Source of the DNA: Chrysophaeum taylorii
Lineage: Eukaryota > Sar > Pelagophyceae > Pelagomonadales > Pelagomonadaceae
Direction: 5' to 3'
DNA length: 64,000 nt
Assembly: GCA_029834535.1 (NCBI GenBank)
Contig: JAQMWT010000005.1
Span: 372,001 to 436,000, forward strand
The notes beneath the pieces are model-generated. The model saw only the letters and a program-made list of their open reading frames with translations. It ran no database searches and was not told where the DNA came from. Made by a program: the position numbers and the translations under genes. Positions 1 to 9,545 of the stretch are shown piece after piece (position 1 is the stretch's first letter; every line of letters starts with the position of its first letter).

Positions 1-820
1 CAAAACAAGGCCCGCCGTGATCAAGCTTTCAGCGGTTCTGTACGTCGCACTGAGACTCCGGAGCGTCCTTCGACTTCGAAACGAACACGGTATCGATGCG
101 GGTTTCGTCGCTCAGGTCGAGCGGGAGCGTGGTGGTAACACGCCGACGTCGGTTGACCACGACGCCGAGAAAGAAAACAAGAAGTCGCGTGCCCAGACGA
201 AGGTAAACGACTATGAGAGATCGCCGAGTACGCTGTCGCAGCTCAGAGCGCGCAAATGCGAGGCTCCACTTTACTCGATCTAACCAAGATGCCAAGTTCA
301 GCATGTGTGTTCTCGAGGCCGACTTGCAGCAGTATCTGATGTTCGACACGGGCAACAAGTTGACGGCGCGTACAACATCATGGTCTACAGCGCGACAGCG
401 CTGTCGTTCAAGTGCTATATGCAAGATGCAGCTTTTATGTGCGTGCTGGTCGTTGTGATGTGCAAGTAGACAATACCGTCACATGTGCTAAAAGGCACAC
501 CTGCTCCGAACCTTCTTGCCGACAAAGATCCAGCTATCGCGCGAAGCACACTTCTGCGAGGCCGTGTCGGTCCTCATCAAGGGCTTTATGGAGGGCAAGT
601 CAGGCGGCTCGCTGGCCGGTTAGCACCCGGAAAGTCCGCGCTGGGATGGGGTTCGCTCGGTTGGGCAGAGCGCGACGGACAGGTCGATTGTTCGTGGACC
701 AACATGTCCGCGGCCTGCGACGCTTTTGCACGACCTCGCACAAGACCGCGCAGTGGCGGTCCACCATCAACAAGTCCGTCCTCTTCCCTCGCCTCTGCCC
801 CAACTGCGTGATTTTCCTCC
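1..820. other. No recognisable gene; probable old repeat debris
   Basis: I see several short overlapping reading frames on both strands, none longer than about 155 codons, none with a motif I recognise and none with the strong GC3 pattern of the host genes further right. The stretch ends in a TTAG-tailed repeat, so it may be the decayed body of a retroposon. Nothing more can be supported. Confidence 0.4.
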
Positions 821-898
821 GTGATTCCGTACCGGCTCCTGCCAGTCCGGCCTGGCCCCCATGCTCGGGTGAGGTCTGAAGCTAGTTAGTTAGTTAGT
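821..898 (+). repeat. Truncated copy of the TTAG-tailed retroposon family
   Basis: The segment shares its 3' end with the fuller copies at 36846-37092 and 58062-58307. It has the same run of GTCCGGCCTGG, the ATGCTCGGG block and AGGTCTGAAG, followed by tandem TTAG units. Only the last 80 bases or so are recognisable here, so it is 5'-truncated or diverged, as expected for a family copied from its 3' end. Confidence 0.6.
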
Positions 899-1129
899 CA
901 GTCAGGCGGCTCTTCTCGGCATATGCGTTTGATAGACATCTGCAACAATGACATCCGCTACAGGCACGAGATGACGAACCGGGATCGTTTGCTGTAGTCT
1001 GTCATAAACATCGAACTAATAAGGCGCATCCGAATAATCTTGGGCGACGAAACAGCGAGGTATCAGCGTTGTCTTGCGCAGGCCTTGTTTGTATATGTTG
1101 TTCTGCGAGTGTTCGCATGTTGATGCGTG

Positions 1130-1200
1130 TGTATGGTCAAACTTGGAGGCATTCAATTTGGTGTGATCAAATTTCGAACAATCACATCAAACTTGTCATA
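1130..1200. repeat. Small cluster of TCAAACTT-type motifs (left)
   Basis: Three or four copies of a short motif related to TGATCAAACTT or TGGTCAAACTT occur within 70 bases. The same motif is much denser at 2090-2335, so the two clusters bracket about 0.9 kb. Confidence 0.5.
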
Positions 1201-2089
1201 TTTTAGACTCGTAGTGATATCTGGGTTAGAATTACAGGGGTGGTGTCGGCGATCTTCCGGAACGAGGCTGTCGACGTCTTGACATCCCTTCGCGCCGCAG
1301 CTTGTATTTGCCGACTTTCTCGTACAGTGCTCGACGGTGCAGCAGCAGCTCCCGGGGAGATCTTGCGGCAGGGCGGGGTTGTCGAGATGCGCGAGGAGGA
1401 GGAGGATAAGGAGGTGTTCTCTTACGGTCGTGCGAGTTGTTTATGCTGGCGTAACGGCACGTGCTCGCGTTGCCGTCCCATGATCAAGCTGGACAGCTAA
1501 CTCCGGATCGGGTACGCGACGATGAGGAACTCCTGAACGTGGTCCTGTACGGCCCCGCACAAGTGTGGGACTACAATCTTTGGGTGCTCGAGGGGCGTTG
1601 CTCGCGCAGTTTCTCGAGGTCGTCGAGTTTCGCGTTCTCGACCCCGAGTCGATTATCAAAGACGCTCCCTCTCGGATTTTGGGATGCAGAATGGGGTGAT
1701 CCGTCTCACGCAGACCATGTAAGTCTGGTGTCCGATGTCCGCTTGTTGCTGAAGAATGACGCGCGACCACGGCAACACCACCGTGGAGCGTCGCGGTTTG
1801 GGTGGCTTCTACGAACGATGGAAGGTACGAGAATGGGCCCAGTTTAAATACGCCAAGCCGTGGGAATCTGCTCTCGAGGCCGCGCGTCGCTACCCGCTCT
1901 CCTTGCGTATCGCCGCGCTGTCTTAGGATGGACCTCCTTCTAAGGCGGTCATGGGGGAGTGCCCATGCCACGCGTGTAACGCGACGGTAGATTCTGCGTG
2001 GCTGCAGCACCTAGCTCTCGTTTTTAAAGCATTTTTGCACCAAAAGCGCTCACGCGCCCCCTTGAAAAGCCTTCTTAAGTTTGATTTTA
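1201..2089. other. Interval between two motif clusters; no gene recognised
   Basis: There are open frames on both strands of up to about 190 codons, mutually overlapping and without a recognisable domain. The frame at 1461-1847 on the plus strand is one of the longer ones. Being bracketed by the same short motif suggests the inside of a decayed mobile element, but no transposase motif is visible. Confidence 0.3.
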
Positions 2090-2335
2090 AAAGCCGAAGT
2101 TTGGTCAATACTGTGGAAGTTTGAGGAGTAGTGATCAAACTTGTTGACCAAACTTACAGAGAAATCAATCAAACTTGAAGGGTTGATTGATCAAACTTAA
2201 TGCAACTTCGGAGTGACCAAACTTAACTGACCAAACTTCTATGGAAAGTGACCACACTTGTGAGTTTTTCCTTAATCATACATCAAAATCGAGCAAACAT
2301 GAAAGAAATTCACCAAACTTGTTGACCAAACTTGA
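2090..2335 (+). repeat. Degenerate array of TGACCAAACTT motifs (right)
   Basis: About ten copies of an 11-bp motif close to TGACCAAACTT, some as TTGACCAAACTT or TGATCAAACTT, are irregularly spaced over about 240 bases in an AT-rich context. All read in the same direction. Clustered short motifs like these occur in subterminal regions of DNA transposons, where they serve as transposase sites. That role is inferred here. Confidence 0.6.
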
Positions 2336-3095
2336 CCGATCCCTAATAATAATGAGTAAACTCAAGGGTTTTTGAAGGGCGACGACTGCTTACATTCGTA
2401 AAACTCAAAGGTTTTAATGGCAGAGCGGGCGCTGATGAAAAAAAGCAGCTCAAATTCGTGACGCAAGCCGCTTGTAAGGACCGGGCAAAAGCGCGAGCCA
2501 AAAAAGTAGCGGCCCTTCTCGGTTTGTGCATGTCATCCTTGCGCTAGGTTAGGGAGTGCACTCGAAGGGTAAGGGCGGAGTGGGCGTGAAAGAGGGGGGA
2601 ATCTCTGATAGCGGCGCAGATCAAAGCTTCGAGCAGACGAGAGCAGAGCGGAGTGAGCGAAGGAGGGAGGACAAACGGCTAACGCCCCCAGTTTATCAGC
2701 AACCGAGGGCGCGCCGCCGGCGATGAGCAGGAGCCGGAACACACGGCACCGCGGGCGCACCGCCGATAGAGGCAGGGAGGGCGGAGGCGACAGGTCCGAC
2801 GGCATTAGGATGGGCGAAGGAGGATGGGAGAGGAAGAAGGCGAGCGGGGCCATCGGCCACGAGGAGATCGTGGACTCGAGCACTGAGCCGAGCGACCCGA
2901 GAAGAGCGCACTAAGAACCGTTGTCTGCAAGGTCAGCACGGTCCGTCGTGGACTGCCCTGGAAAATGGCCTGGGGCGTCAAGAAAGTGTGCGAGACCTTT
3001 GTAGACGTGCTAAGAAAATAATGGCTACACAGAGACGACGTCGGGGTACACCCGCAGAATACTCTCCGTGAGGCAAGCATCGCACGGGTGACCGG
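2336..3095. other. No gene recognised
   Basis: The first part is moderately AT-rich. The part from about 2530 to 2900 is GC-rich with open frames of 60-116 codons on both strands, which contradict each other. It may hold further exons or the 3' untranslated region of the minus-strand candidate gene ending at 3096, but I cannot show that. Confidence 0.3.
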
Positions 3096-3639
3096 TCAGC
3101 CGAAGAAAGGAGACGAGCGCCAGTCGATATCGAGGGGGTCGAACCGTCCGAGCGCGTCGAGTAGCTTGTCAGCAGCGCGCTGGAAGAGTTGGAGGGGGCA
3201 GGAGAGGACGCCAAAGTAAAGGCAGTCCTCGCCCTCGTCGAGCAGTTTGAGGTAACCGAGAGCGAAAATGCGCAGAACGGCCGAGCCTCCGCCGGGCGTC
3301 CGCGCGCCTCTTCGATGGCGAGGAGATGGCCTTCCGGCAGCGTCAGCGGTGGCGGCATCGCACGCAGAGGGAGACGGTGCAGCGCGCAGGCCCCACCATC
3401 ACAGCCCCATGAGTCCCGGAGAACACGAGGAAGACGCGAAGGCGCTGTGGCAAAGTCGAGGCTCAGGACGTCGAACCCGAAACCCCATCTCCGCCATCAA
3501 AGCCCGCGGAAGAAACTCCGAACCAAACGCGCCCCAGAGGTCGCACACGCCGCCGCCATCACCAAGACGAAAGATAACCAAAAAAAACAACAAACTTACC
3601 AGGATCCCAGGCCATCCGAGAGACTGGACGGCGCGACAT
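3096..3639 (-). CDS. Possible host gene of unknown function, terminal exon visible
   Basis: On the minus strand a GC-rich frame ends at the TGA at 3096-3098 and reads LRIFALGYLKLLDEGEDC, then FGVLSCPLQLFQRAADKLL, then a tail ending in WRSSPFFG. Its hydrophobic spacing and codon use look like genuine protein, but I do not recognise a family. A plausible first exon begins at the ATG at 3637-3639 and is followed by a good GTAAGT donor, so at least one intron would lie between. The plus strand also has an open frame here, so strand choice is uncertain. Exon boundaries are not resolved. Confidence 0.35.
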
Positions 3640-3688
3640 GCTCGCGGACGAGGACGGCGACTGCGAGAGGGTCGTCGCAATCGAGAGG

Positions 3689-4354
3689 TTAGGGTTGCGA
3701 GGTCCGTCGCGCGACGAAGATAGCCGCCTCGACGCCTTCGTCGAGTTGCTCGACGAGCACGTCGAGGGTCTCGAAGCCAGCGGATTCGGGAAGCGGCGCT
3801 GAGACGGTGATTACGAGAGTGTCTGGGCGGCAGAGCTGGGTGGACATCATTTTGCCAAGCCTCGTCATCGTTTTCACGGTGAAGCAGCCGCTGTGGACGA
3901 GGACGACGTCGGCCTCCGAGACGTCGGCCCTGAAAAGGTCGCCGCGGATAAATTCAATCTCGGGTAGCTGCTCGTCGTTGCTGTCGACTAAATGAGCGCT
4001 CGCTTTCTCGAACTCCTTCTTGAGCGCGAGGGAGAGTTCGTGAAGACCCTCGAGCGTCTCGACGCCCCAGACCTTACGGAATGGGTGGACCACGGCCGCT
4101 GCGATGACGGCCTTGCCCATGCCCGAACCCAAATCAACAAACATGCCGCCCTTTTCCCCCTGCAGCGCGGCGTGCTTATCGCGGATCACCTTGATCACCC
4201 TGGCCACGGCGTCAAAGCCCATCTCGGCGTACCGCAGGTTCACGTTGTCGGTCTGAAACGTGTCCTCCCGCTCGCGCAGCGACGCGTTGCGCCCTATCTT
4301 CGACGGCAGCAGCTCCCCGACGATGCTTTCGTACACCTGCTTCGCAGCATCCAT
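3689..4354 (-). CDS. DOT1-like SAM-dependent methyltransferase
   Basis: This is a 221-residue single-exon protein starting at the ATG at 4354; the frame opens slightly further upstream, but only with non-ATG codons. Around residues 70-80 it carries FVDLGSGMGKAVIAAA, the motif I (SAM-binding loop) of the DOT1/KMT4-like methyltransferase fold. A glutamate at the end of the next strand (WGVE) and a GDLF motif follow. It is much shorter than animal DOT1L and lacks obvious nucleosome-binding extensions. The substrate could therefore be histone H3 or another protein or small molecule; family fold is likely, histone activity is inference. It is divergent from COX19 with 56 bp between the starts. Confidence 0.7.
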   Translation of the reverse strand: MDAAKQVYESIVGELLPSKIGRNASLREREDTFQTDNVNLRYAEMGFDAVARVIKVIRDKHAALQGEKGGMFVDLGSGMGKAVIAAAVVHPFRKVWGVETLEGLHELSLALKKEFEKASAHLVDSNDEQLPEIEFIRGDLFRADVSEADVVLVHSGCFTVKTMTRLGKMMSTQLCRPDTLVITVSAPLPESAGFETLDVLVEQLDEGVEAAIFVARRTSQP

Positions 4355-4410
4355 GCGGCGTTTTCGTAACTGCCCCAACCACCCTCGCTTACCCTTCTTT
4401 CCCCACCGTG
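4355..4410. promoter_or_regulatory. Compact bidirectional promoter (methyltransferase / COX19)
   Basis: Only 56 bp separate the two divergent start codons. The interval is pyrimidine-rich on the plus strand and contains CGCTTACCCTTCT about 20 bases before the COX19 ATG. The same CTTACCC core recurs upstream of other genes in the window. Confidence 0.5.
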
Positions 4411-4829
4411 ATGAACTTCAGCGCGCAAAAGCAACAGATCAAGCCTCCGGAGCGCGGTTCGTTTCCGCTCGATCACGCCGGCGAATGCAAACCATTCAAG
4501 GAGGCATTCCTGGCCTGCATGAAAGAACACGGAAGCGAGCATATCAATTGCAAGCCTTTGTCCAAGCAGTACTTGCAGTGCAGAATGGATCGCGGGCTCA
4601 TGGCGCGCGACGACCTCGCCAAGGTGGGTTTCGGGGACGACGACACTAAAGATACTCGAGGCTCGCGGGTGCGCTCGTCGTTCGATTGCGGTTTCCTTTT
4701 ATTCTCACCGGACCGCAGGTCGTTACTGAAGGCCAGCGCGAGAGCGCCGGGTTTGTTGCGGGCCTTCACATCGAAGAGAGGAAGAGCCTCAACCCGTTCC
4801 GATGGACACCACGAGGTGGTGGGCACTGA
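4411..4829 (+). CDS. COX19: Cytochrome c oxidase assembly protein COX19
   Basis: Two exons, 4411-4668 and 4719-4829, separated by a 50-bp GT-AG intron in phase 0, give 122 residues. The N-terminal half has the COX19 signature: a GSFPLDHAGEC stretch and twin CX9C motifs (CKPFKEAFLAC and CKPLSKQYLQC), then LMARDDLAKVGFGD. The second exon supplies FVAGLHIEERKSLNPF, comparable to the plant COX19 tail. COX19 is a small CHCH protein of the mitochondrial intermembrane space that helps copper delivery to cytochrome c oxidase. The ATG at 4411 was chosen because the codon before it is GTG and the resulting length fits the family. A TGAC microsatellite begins at the stop codon. Confidence 0.88.
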
Positions 4830-4855
4830 CTGACTGACTGACTGACTGACTGACC
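4825..4855. repeat. (ACTG)n microsatellite
   Basis: About seven tandem TGAC units overlap the COX19 stop codon and start its 3' untranslated region. Confidence 0.9.
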
Positions 4856-5027
4856 CCCGGATAGTCAACAAACTGCAGGCGCCGGCTGCTTTTCGGATTG
4901 TAGTATGATGCAAGAGAGACTATAACTAAATAGCAATGATGATAATAATCATAACAAACGGCGTCAGGGCAGGCGGAGTCGTGCCTATCATGCCATGTTT
5001 GTTGTTTGCTAATTAAGAACATCCTGT

Positions 5028-5801
5028 TCATTTTTGGATTCTGCCCCAGAACTTGTGGGAAACGAAGCTGTCGGACTCCTTGGTGGCGCGCTTAGGCCGA
5101 CTCGTCAAGAATGGGCTCTCCGAGCCGGCCTTGCGCTTGCGAACCTGGGGTGTCACCTTGGTCACCTTCACTCGAGCCTTTGGCTCCGGCAGCTGGGTGC
5201 CGTTCGTCTTGAGGCGCGAACTGCGACGCGGTTCGTCGTCTTTTCCACTCGTGGGCCGCACATCTTGGGCCTTGCTATCGAGGCTGACTCTATTTCGGGA
5301 GTCGTCTTCTTCCATCTCGTCACTATCATCGTCTTCAGCATCCTCCCGCAAATCGTCGACTTCGGACTGGTCCGCGGCTGGCTCGGTTGCCTCATTTGTG
5401 TTCGGTTCGGGCTCGTCTAGCGATGAGTCTGCTTGCCGCGAAACGACTCGGACGTCGCCGTGCTCGTCGGGTTCGTAGGCCTCGACCGCCTCGGCGTCCG
5501 GCTCGTCCACACCAAGCTCTCGAGCGACTTCGGCATACAAAGGCTTGTCGAACGCTGCGACCTTGTCGAGAATCTCCGTGGCATCCAGGTCGTGGAACTC
5601 GCCGTTTCGTTGGACAAGTCGCCAGAGTGGCTCCGTCGTCTCCGTCGGCTTGGCGTAGAACATGACTTCCGCATCGACCTCGGCCGTGATCGGGAGCCGT
5701 TCGCCCAAGAGCGGCCCCATGGCGTACCACATTGTGTCTGTGTCGGCCGGAAACCACAACGCATCCGGCCACTCCAATTGCACCTCCTCTTCCCCGATCA
5801 T
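5028..5801 (-). CDS. Hypothetical acidic/basic protein, probably nuclear
   Basis: The 257-residue protein starts at the ATG at 5801 (MIGEEEVQLEWPDALWFP). The frame continues 20 codons upstream through a GAC microsatellite that would encode poly-valine, so the internal start is preferred. Residues 1-110 look folded and rich in aromatics (WYAMG, LWRLVQRNGEFHDL). The middle is strongly acidic (EDDDSDEMEEDD), and the C-terminal third is basic, with RRSSRLK and VRKRKAG stretches like nuclear localisation signals. I recognise no named family. A chromatin or RNA role would fit the composition but is speculation. Confidence 0.6.
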   Translation of the reverse strand: MIGEEEVQLEWPDALWFPADTDTMWYAMGPLLGERLPITAEVDAEVMFYAKPTETTEPLWRLVQRNGEFHDLDATEILDKVAAFDKPLYAEVARELGVDEPDAEAVEAYEPDEHGDVRVVSRQADSSLDEPEPNTNEATEPAADQSEVDDLREDAEDDDSDEMEEDDSRNRVSLDSKAQDVRPTSGKDDEPRRSSRLKTNGTQLPEPKARVKVTKVTPQVRKRKAGSESPFLTSRPKRATKESDSFVSHKFWGRIQK

Positions 5802-6088
5802 GTTAACGACGACGACGACGACGACGACCTCGTTCGTTTCGGCGGAGGATTTCAATTTCAAACGCTATGGCAGGGGTAAGTGATAGGTGAATTTTTTTTA
5901 AATGACGGGGGTTTATTATTATTTACAAGTGCAGGCCAGTAAGTTCACCTAGTCCGAATCTCTAACCCCAGTAAGTTCACCTTACTGGTCCCAGTAAGTT
6001 CACCTGGTCCGTTAGTTCAAATAGTCCCAATCTCTAACCCGGCGTAAACCCACTCGTGCTCGCGCCCACTCACCCCACTCTCCCTTTG

Positions 6089-6350
6089 TCATTGGGTCGG
6101 ATAAGAAAACGAGACTAGCCCGCGCCGCAACGACGGGTCCTACAACGCGTGGGCTTTTCCCTTTTTTTGCGTGAGGGGACGAAAGGATGCCGACTTCACT
6201 ATGGGGACTAGTTCCATCGCGACGATCTCGCGGCGTGGCGGCACATACTGCTTGAGTACAAATGAACATAGCTCAGCGATCCGTTGAGTATGTCTTAGTA
6301 CAAACTGAAACATAGTTAACGGCTCGTACGAACTTTCTTATCCGACCCTG
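6089..6350. mobile_element. MITE with perfect 15-bp terminal inverted repeats
   Basis: The insert carries GGGTCGGATAAGAAA at 6094-6108 and its exact inverse complement at 6334-6348. CCTTTG occurs on both sides (6083-6088 and 6351-6356), and the homologous position in copy B (near 11440) is a single uninterrupted site. The roughly 260-bp interior has no coding potential, so this is a non-autonomous DNA transposon whose target duplication is probably CCTTTG. The TIR lies 5 bases in from one duplication and 2 from the other, so the exact edge is uncertain. Confidence 0.8.
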
Positions 6351-6512
6351 CCTTTGAGCTCGTCGCTCTCACCCCCGCCAATCCAAGCTGCTTTGATCCG
6401 CACGCGCCGCCAACCTTTGAGTTTGAGTTGTCAAAAAAACCCGGTAAGCTCACCTGGTCCCAGTAAGCTCACCTGGTCACTCAGTTCACCTAGTCCCAAT
6501 GTCTAGACTCAG

Positions 6513-7165
6513 TAGGTTCACCTGGTCCCAGTAAGTTCACCTACAGTGCGTGTGTAGACGCCGGGAGGGGGCTTATCGGTATTGCGCAGCACGTGTGGGG
6601 TAGGGTGGAGTCGTCGACCCAGAAGAGCGAATCCTCGGGGTTGCCGATCGACAGAGAGCCACGTAGAGCTGGACGTGACAGAAGACGGGCTTGGGCAAGA
6701 GGACGCCGATCTCGCGGGGCGTCTGGCCCTGGCTCTTGTTGATCGTTTGGCGTCGGTGGGGCTTAAGGGATACAGGTTGGAGGAGCCTCGGTGACACGAC
6801 ACGATCGATCATGTATCTGGTACCGTTGCAGTGGCCGTACGACGGGTCGAGGTTGCAAAGACTTTAAGCTCACGATCAAAGTCAGCATGCCGTTGGTTGT
6901 CAGGGAGTTGAAAACTCTACTGTAAGGAGCGAGGCGTCGTCTTCCGACCCAGCCTAGTCAGCCGAAAAGAACTCCGACGCCTCGTCTCCGGGAAAAAAAG
7001 GCCGCGGTCATGCGCGCGTTGTCAGCATCGACAACATCGTTTCGACGGGGCGTGAGAATGGCGCGCTGAAAGAGCCGCCGCGGGTCGTGGAAATAGTCTG
7101 CGAGGTCGCCGTAGACGGCTTGGAGGATCACTGTCTGGCTCGCGGGCCAACCTGATCCTTACCCT
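6513..7165 (-). pseudogene. PIF1/Helitron helicase C-terminal fragment, copy A
   Basis: On the minus strand the fragment contains RAILTPRRNDVVD-like and then TINKSQGQTPREIGVLLPKP followed by FCHVQLYVALCR. These are the conserved C-terminal motifs of PIF1-type superfamily 1 helicases as found in Helitrons (INKSQGQT and the LYVALSR motif). Between them an HCNGTRYMIDR stretch matches the usual CNGTR motif. The pieces fall in different frames, and no ATP-binding P-loop is present. It is a truncated, frame-broken remnant that parallels copy B closely. Confidence 0.7.
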
Positions 7166-7177
7166 GAATCGAGGAAC

Positions 7178-8095
7178 AAACCCTCGCTTGGGGTTCGTTG
7201 TACACACCGCCCACGCCCTCCATCCCTCCCACCCGTCGCCTGTCGATCGGCGCGCAGCGCAAGTCCACTCCGAATACCTCGCTCACGCCCGCGGCATCGA
7301 CGCCATCATCCCCCAGCCGGGTACAGCACCACCGCCTGGCTTCTTGGGCCCTGTCGAACAGCGGCTACGTAGCTACGGCCGGCCTCGTCTTTGGTGCCTT
7401 CGGTGAGGCCAGCGCGGCGTGCCACGCTCTCGCCCAAACATGCGCAGAGCGCATCGCTACGCGAACCTGGGTAGCACGCGGCTGCGCCAACTTCACAGAG
7501 GCAAAGGCGGCCCAAACTCGCCGCATCTACCGTGAGTGGGGGATCGCCAACGCATTAGGCCGGGCTCGCTGTGCCCTCACCGCCCTCACCCATGTCGCCG
7601 CCTCGGGGAACCCCACCCAGGCCGCCCGATCCCAGCAGGACGTCACCCTTCGTCGCACATACGTCCGGCGGCAGCATGCGTACGACATACGGGCGGGGCC
7701 CGTCCTCTCTTCGCCTGCCCCACGGCTCGGCGATGACCCCGACTAGGTCCCGCGTACTTATCTCCGCCCGTCAGGCACATCCCTCATACCCCACAAACCC
7801 ACCCACATCCTTCATGCTCCCCACACACACCCCCCTCTTAGCAGTCGACATTTAAAGACAAACACCCACATCCTTCATGCTCCCCACACACACCCCCCTC
7901 TTAGCAGTCGACATTTAAAGACAAACACCCGTCCTCTCTTCGCCTGCCCCACGCCTCGGCGATGACCCCGACTAGGTCCCGCGTACTTATCTCTGCCTGT
8001 CAGGCACATCCCTCATACCCCACAACCCCACCCACATCCTTCATGCTCCCCACACACACCCCCCTCTTAGCAGTCGACATTTAAAGACAAACAGA
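7178..8095 (+). mobile_element. Truncated retroposon tail inserted in copy A (LINE-like 3' end)
   Basis: This block is absent from copy B, with ACAAAC at both junctions as a possible target duplication. It contains an open frame at 7198-7746 whose GLVFGAFGEASAACHAL stretch is reminiscent of the C-terminal segment of some protist LINE ORFs (weak assignment). After its stop there is GC-rich 3' sequence with a 60-bp unit ending in CTTAGCAGTCGACATTTAAA present three times, at about 7809-7868, 7869-7928 and 8036-8095. An ACAG-rich tail follows. The same 3' sequence recurs elsewhere in the window. Confidence 0.45.
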
Positions 8096-8310
8096 CAGGC
8101 AGACAGACAGACAGACAAACATCTGTCGATTAGTAGTAAGGATTTACAGTGTGGGCAAACACTCGAGGCCGCCAGCGAGCGACCAGTATGAAGAAGGCTA
8201 CAACCGCAGACTGACTAGCCGCACCTGCGGCTCGGCAGGGGTTTAAGTATTGCCAGACAACATTTCCTCCCCCCCCCCCCAGCCATGCTCATCGAAAAAA
8301 CGTAGAAAAA

Positions 8311-9210
8311 TTACCACAGGGGGTTGTTGGAGCGTGGTTCGGCGGGGCATCGAAGGCCCCTCGTGTATTTGTCGACCGGGACGTAGGTGCCCGGCTGATC
8401 TTTGGCATCGCTGGACATGTAAACGTTGGTGTTGGGGGCGTGGTGGGTCTGGGGACCGCAGTGCCAGTGCTCGGTGAGGTTGTTCTGGCAGGGGTTGTAG
8501 AGGGTGTAGCCCGACATGGCAAGGAAGTGGCCCGCGCGGTTTTCGGAACCGAGATCATTCATGTAAACGGGCGCGGGCAGCATGGATTCGAGGAGGTCGT
8601 ACCGTGGATTCCGCAACGGACTCCGGAAGATCTCGACGTCCCAGGACTTGCCGGCGAGGCGCCATCTCTTGAGATCGCAGCGGTCGATGATTTCCCGGTC
8701 GCAGGAGCGAAGGAAGGCCCCCGTCGGCGGCCGAACGGACAACACCAAAGCGATCGGGTCATCCCAGGCCTCAAAGTCCAGGAGATCTAGATTCCGCAGC
8801 ACCACGTCGGCATTCGCGAGGGCCACGAGCCGCCGGGGGAGCCGAAGGCTCGCGAATCTGAAAAGGTCCGCGTAAGTAGGCTGACGTCCAAACACAAAGG
8901 TTTTGATCTTCGAGAGTTGATCCTTCGACGCGGGGACGTCGATCCAATTTGCTCGCCGCTTTTGCTCGCTCCGGATTTTCTCGCGGAGCGCCTCCGCGCT
9001 CCCTCTCTGGTCGAGCAACACCACGATCTCAGCGATGTATGGTGACCGCGAATTCTCGCCGAGTGCGAGAAGGGATTCGACGATGTGCTCGCTCGCGTTC
9101 GCGTAGTACGGCAAAGCGCTCAGGACCGTCAACGGCACCGTCCGGGGCTGGAACGGGTTACACCGACGACCGCTCACGACGGTCGTCAGGAGGGTCGTGC
9201 CTAACAACAT
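8311..9210 (-). CDS. Putative glycosyltransferase-like protein
   Basis: From the ATG at 9210 (MLLGTTLLTTVVSG, a possible short signal sequence or anchor) the frame runs 299 residues. Notable parts are PLTVLSALPYYANASEHI near the N-terminus, a TYADLFRFASLRLPRRL segment, and LVALANADVVLRNLDLL, which resembles the nucleotide-sugar-binding acidic motif region of glycosyltransferase-fold proteins. Late residues include a conserved-looking FLAMSGYTLYNPCQNN. The frame is open upstream of the ATG without another ATG, so a further 5' exon is possible. I assign the fold only tentatively and cannot name a substrate. It is transcribed away from the MPV17-family gene. Confidence 0.55.
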   Translation of the reverse strand: MLLGTTLLTTVVSGRRCNPFQPRTVPLTVLSALPYYANASEHIVESLLALGENSRSPYIAEIVVLLDQRGSAEALREKIRSEQKRRANWIDVPASKDQLSKIKTFVFGRQPTYADLFRFASLRLPRRLVALANADVVLRNLDLLDFEAWDDPIALVLSVRPPTGAFLRSCDREIIDRCDLKRWRLAGKSWDVEIFRSPLRNPRYDLLESMLPAPVYMNDLGSENRAGHFLAMSGYTLYNPCQNNLTEHWHCGPQTHHAPNTNVYMSSDAKDQPGTYVPVDKYTRGLRCPAEPRSNNPLW

Positions 9211-9545
9211 CGAGCACGAATCACTTACCCCTACCAATATCCGAATACTCTCTTCGAGCCGTATGACGTCATAAAACACCCGATTCTCAACGGATTTCTC
9301 ACAATCTTTAATCGTTCGATGAACTGGCCTTCATTACTTCACGAATTGCTTTACTTATAAAAAGGTGTACTTCACTACACATGTAAACGTTTTGAGGAGT
9401 AAATTCCCAAAACGCTGGGTCAAGATGTAATGTCACTTACCCTTACGGATATGATGACGGAGGGTTTGCATTGTTCTCCAAGCCCTTATGACCTCCTAGC
9501 TGTCGACCTCTTTGAGAACCTCTGTCCTGAAGAGAGACTTGTCGA
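9211..9545. promoter_or_regulatory. Divergent promoter region (glycosyltransferase-like / MPV17 family)
   Basis: The 335-bp interval contains a perfect 12-bp palindrome, TATGACGTCATA, at 9262-9273, which holds the CRE/bZIP core TGACGTCA. It also has two TCACTTACCC sites (about 9224 and 9435) in plus orientation. Roles are inferred from position only. Confidence 0.4.

Larger units (their letters stand above)
5922..8147 (-). mobile_element. Helitron-like repeat, copy A (interrupted)
   Basis: This segment matches copy B at 11271-12333 from the left boundary (ATTTACAAGTGCAGGCC) to the right boundary (ATCTGTCGATTAGTAGT), apart from two insertions present only here. Its left part carries arrays of CCAGTAAGTTCACCTGGTC-like motifs. 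The central part, read on the minus strand, encodes the end of a PIF1-type helicase. The right end has an ACAG microsatellite. The helicase and rolling-circle family assignment are inferred from the helicase fragment; no Rep domain and no canonical Helitron termini were identified. Confidence 0.6.
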
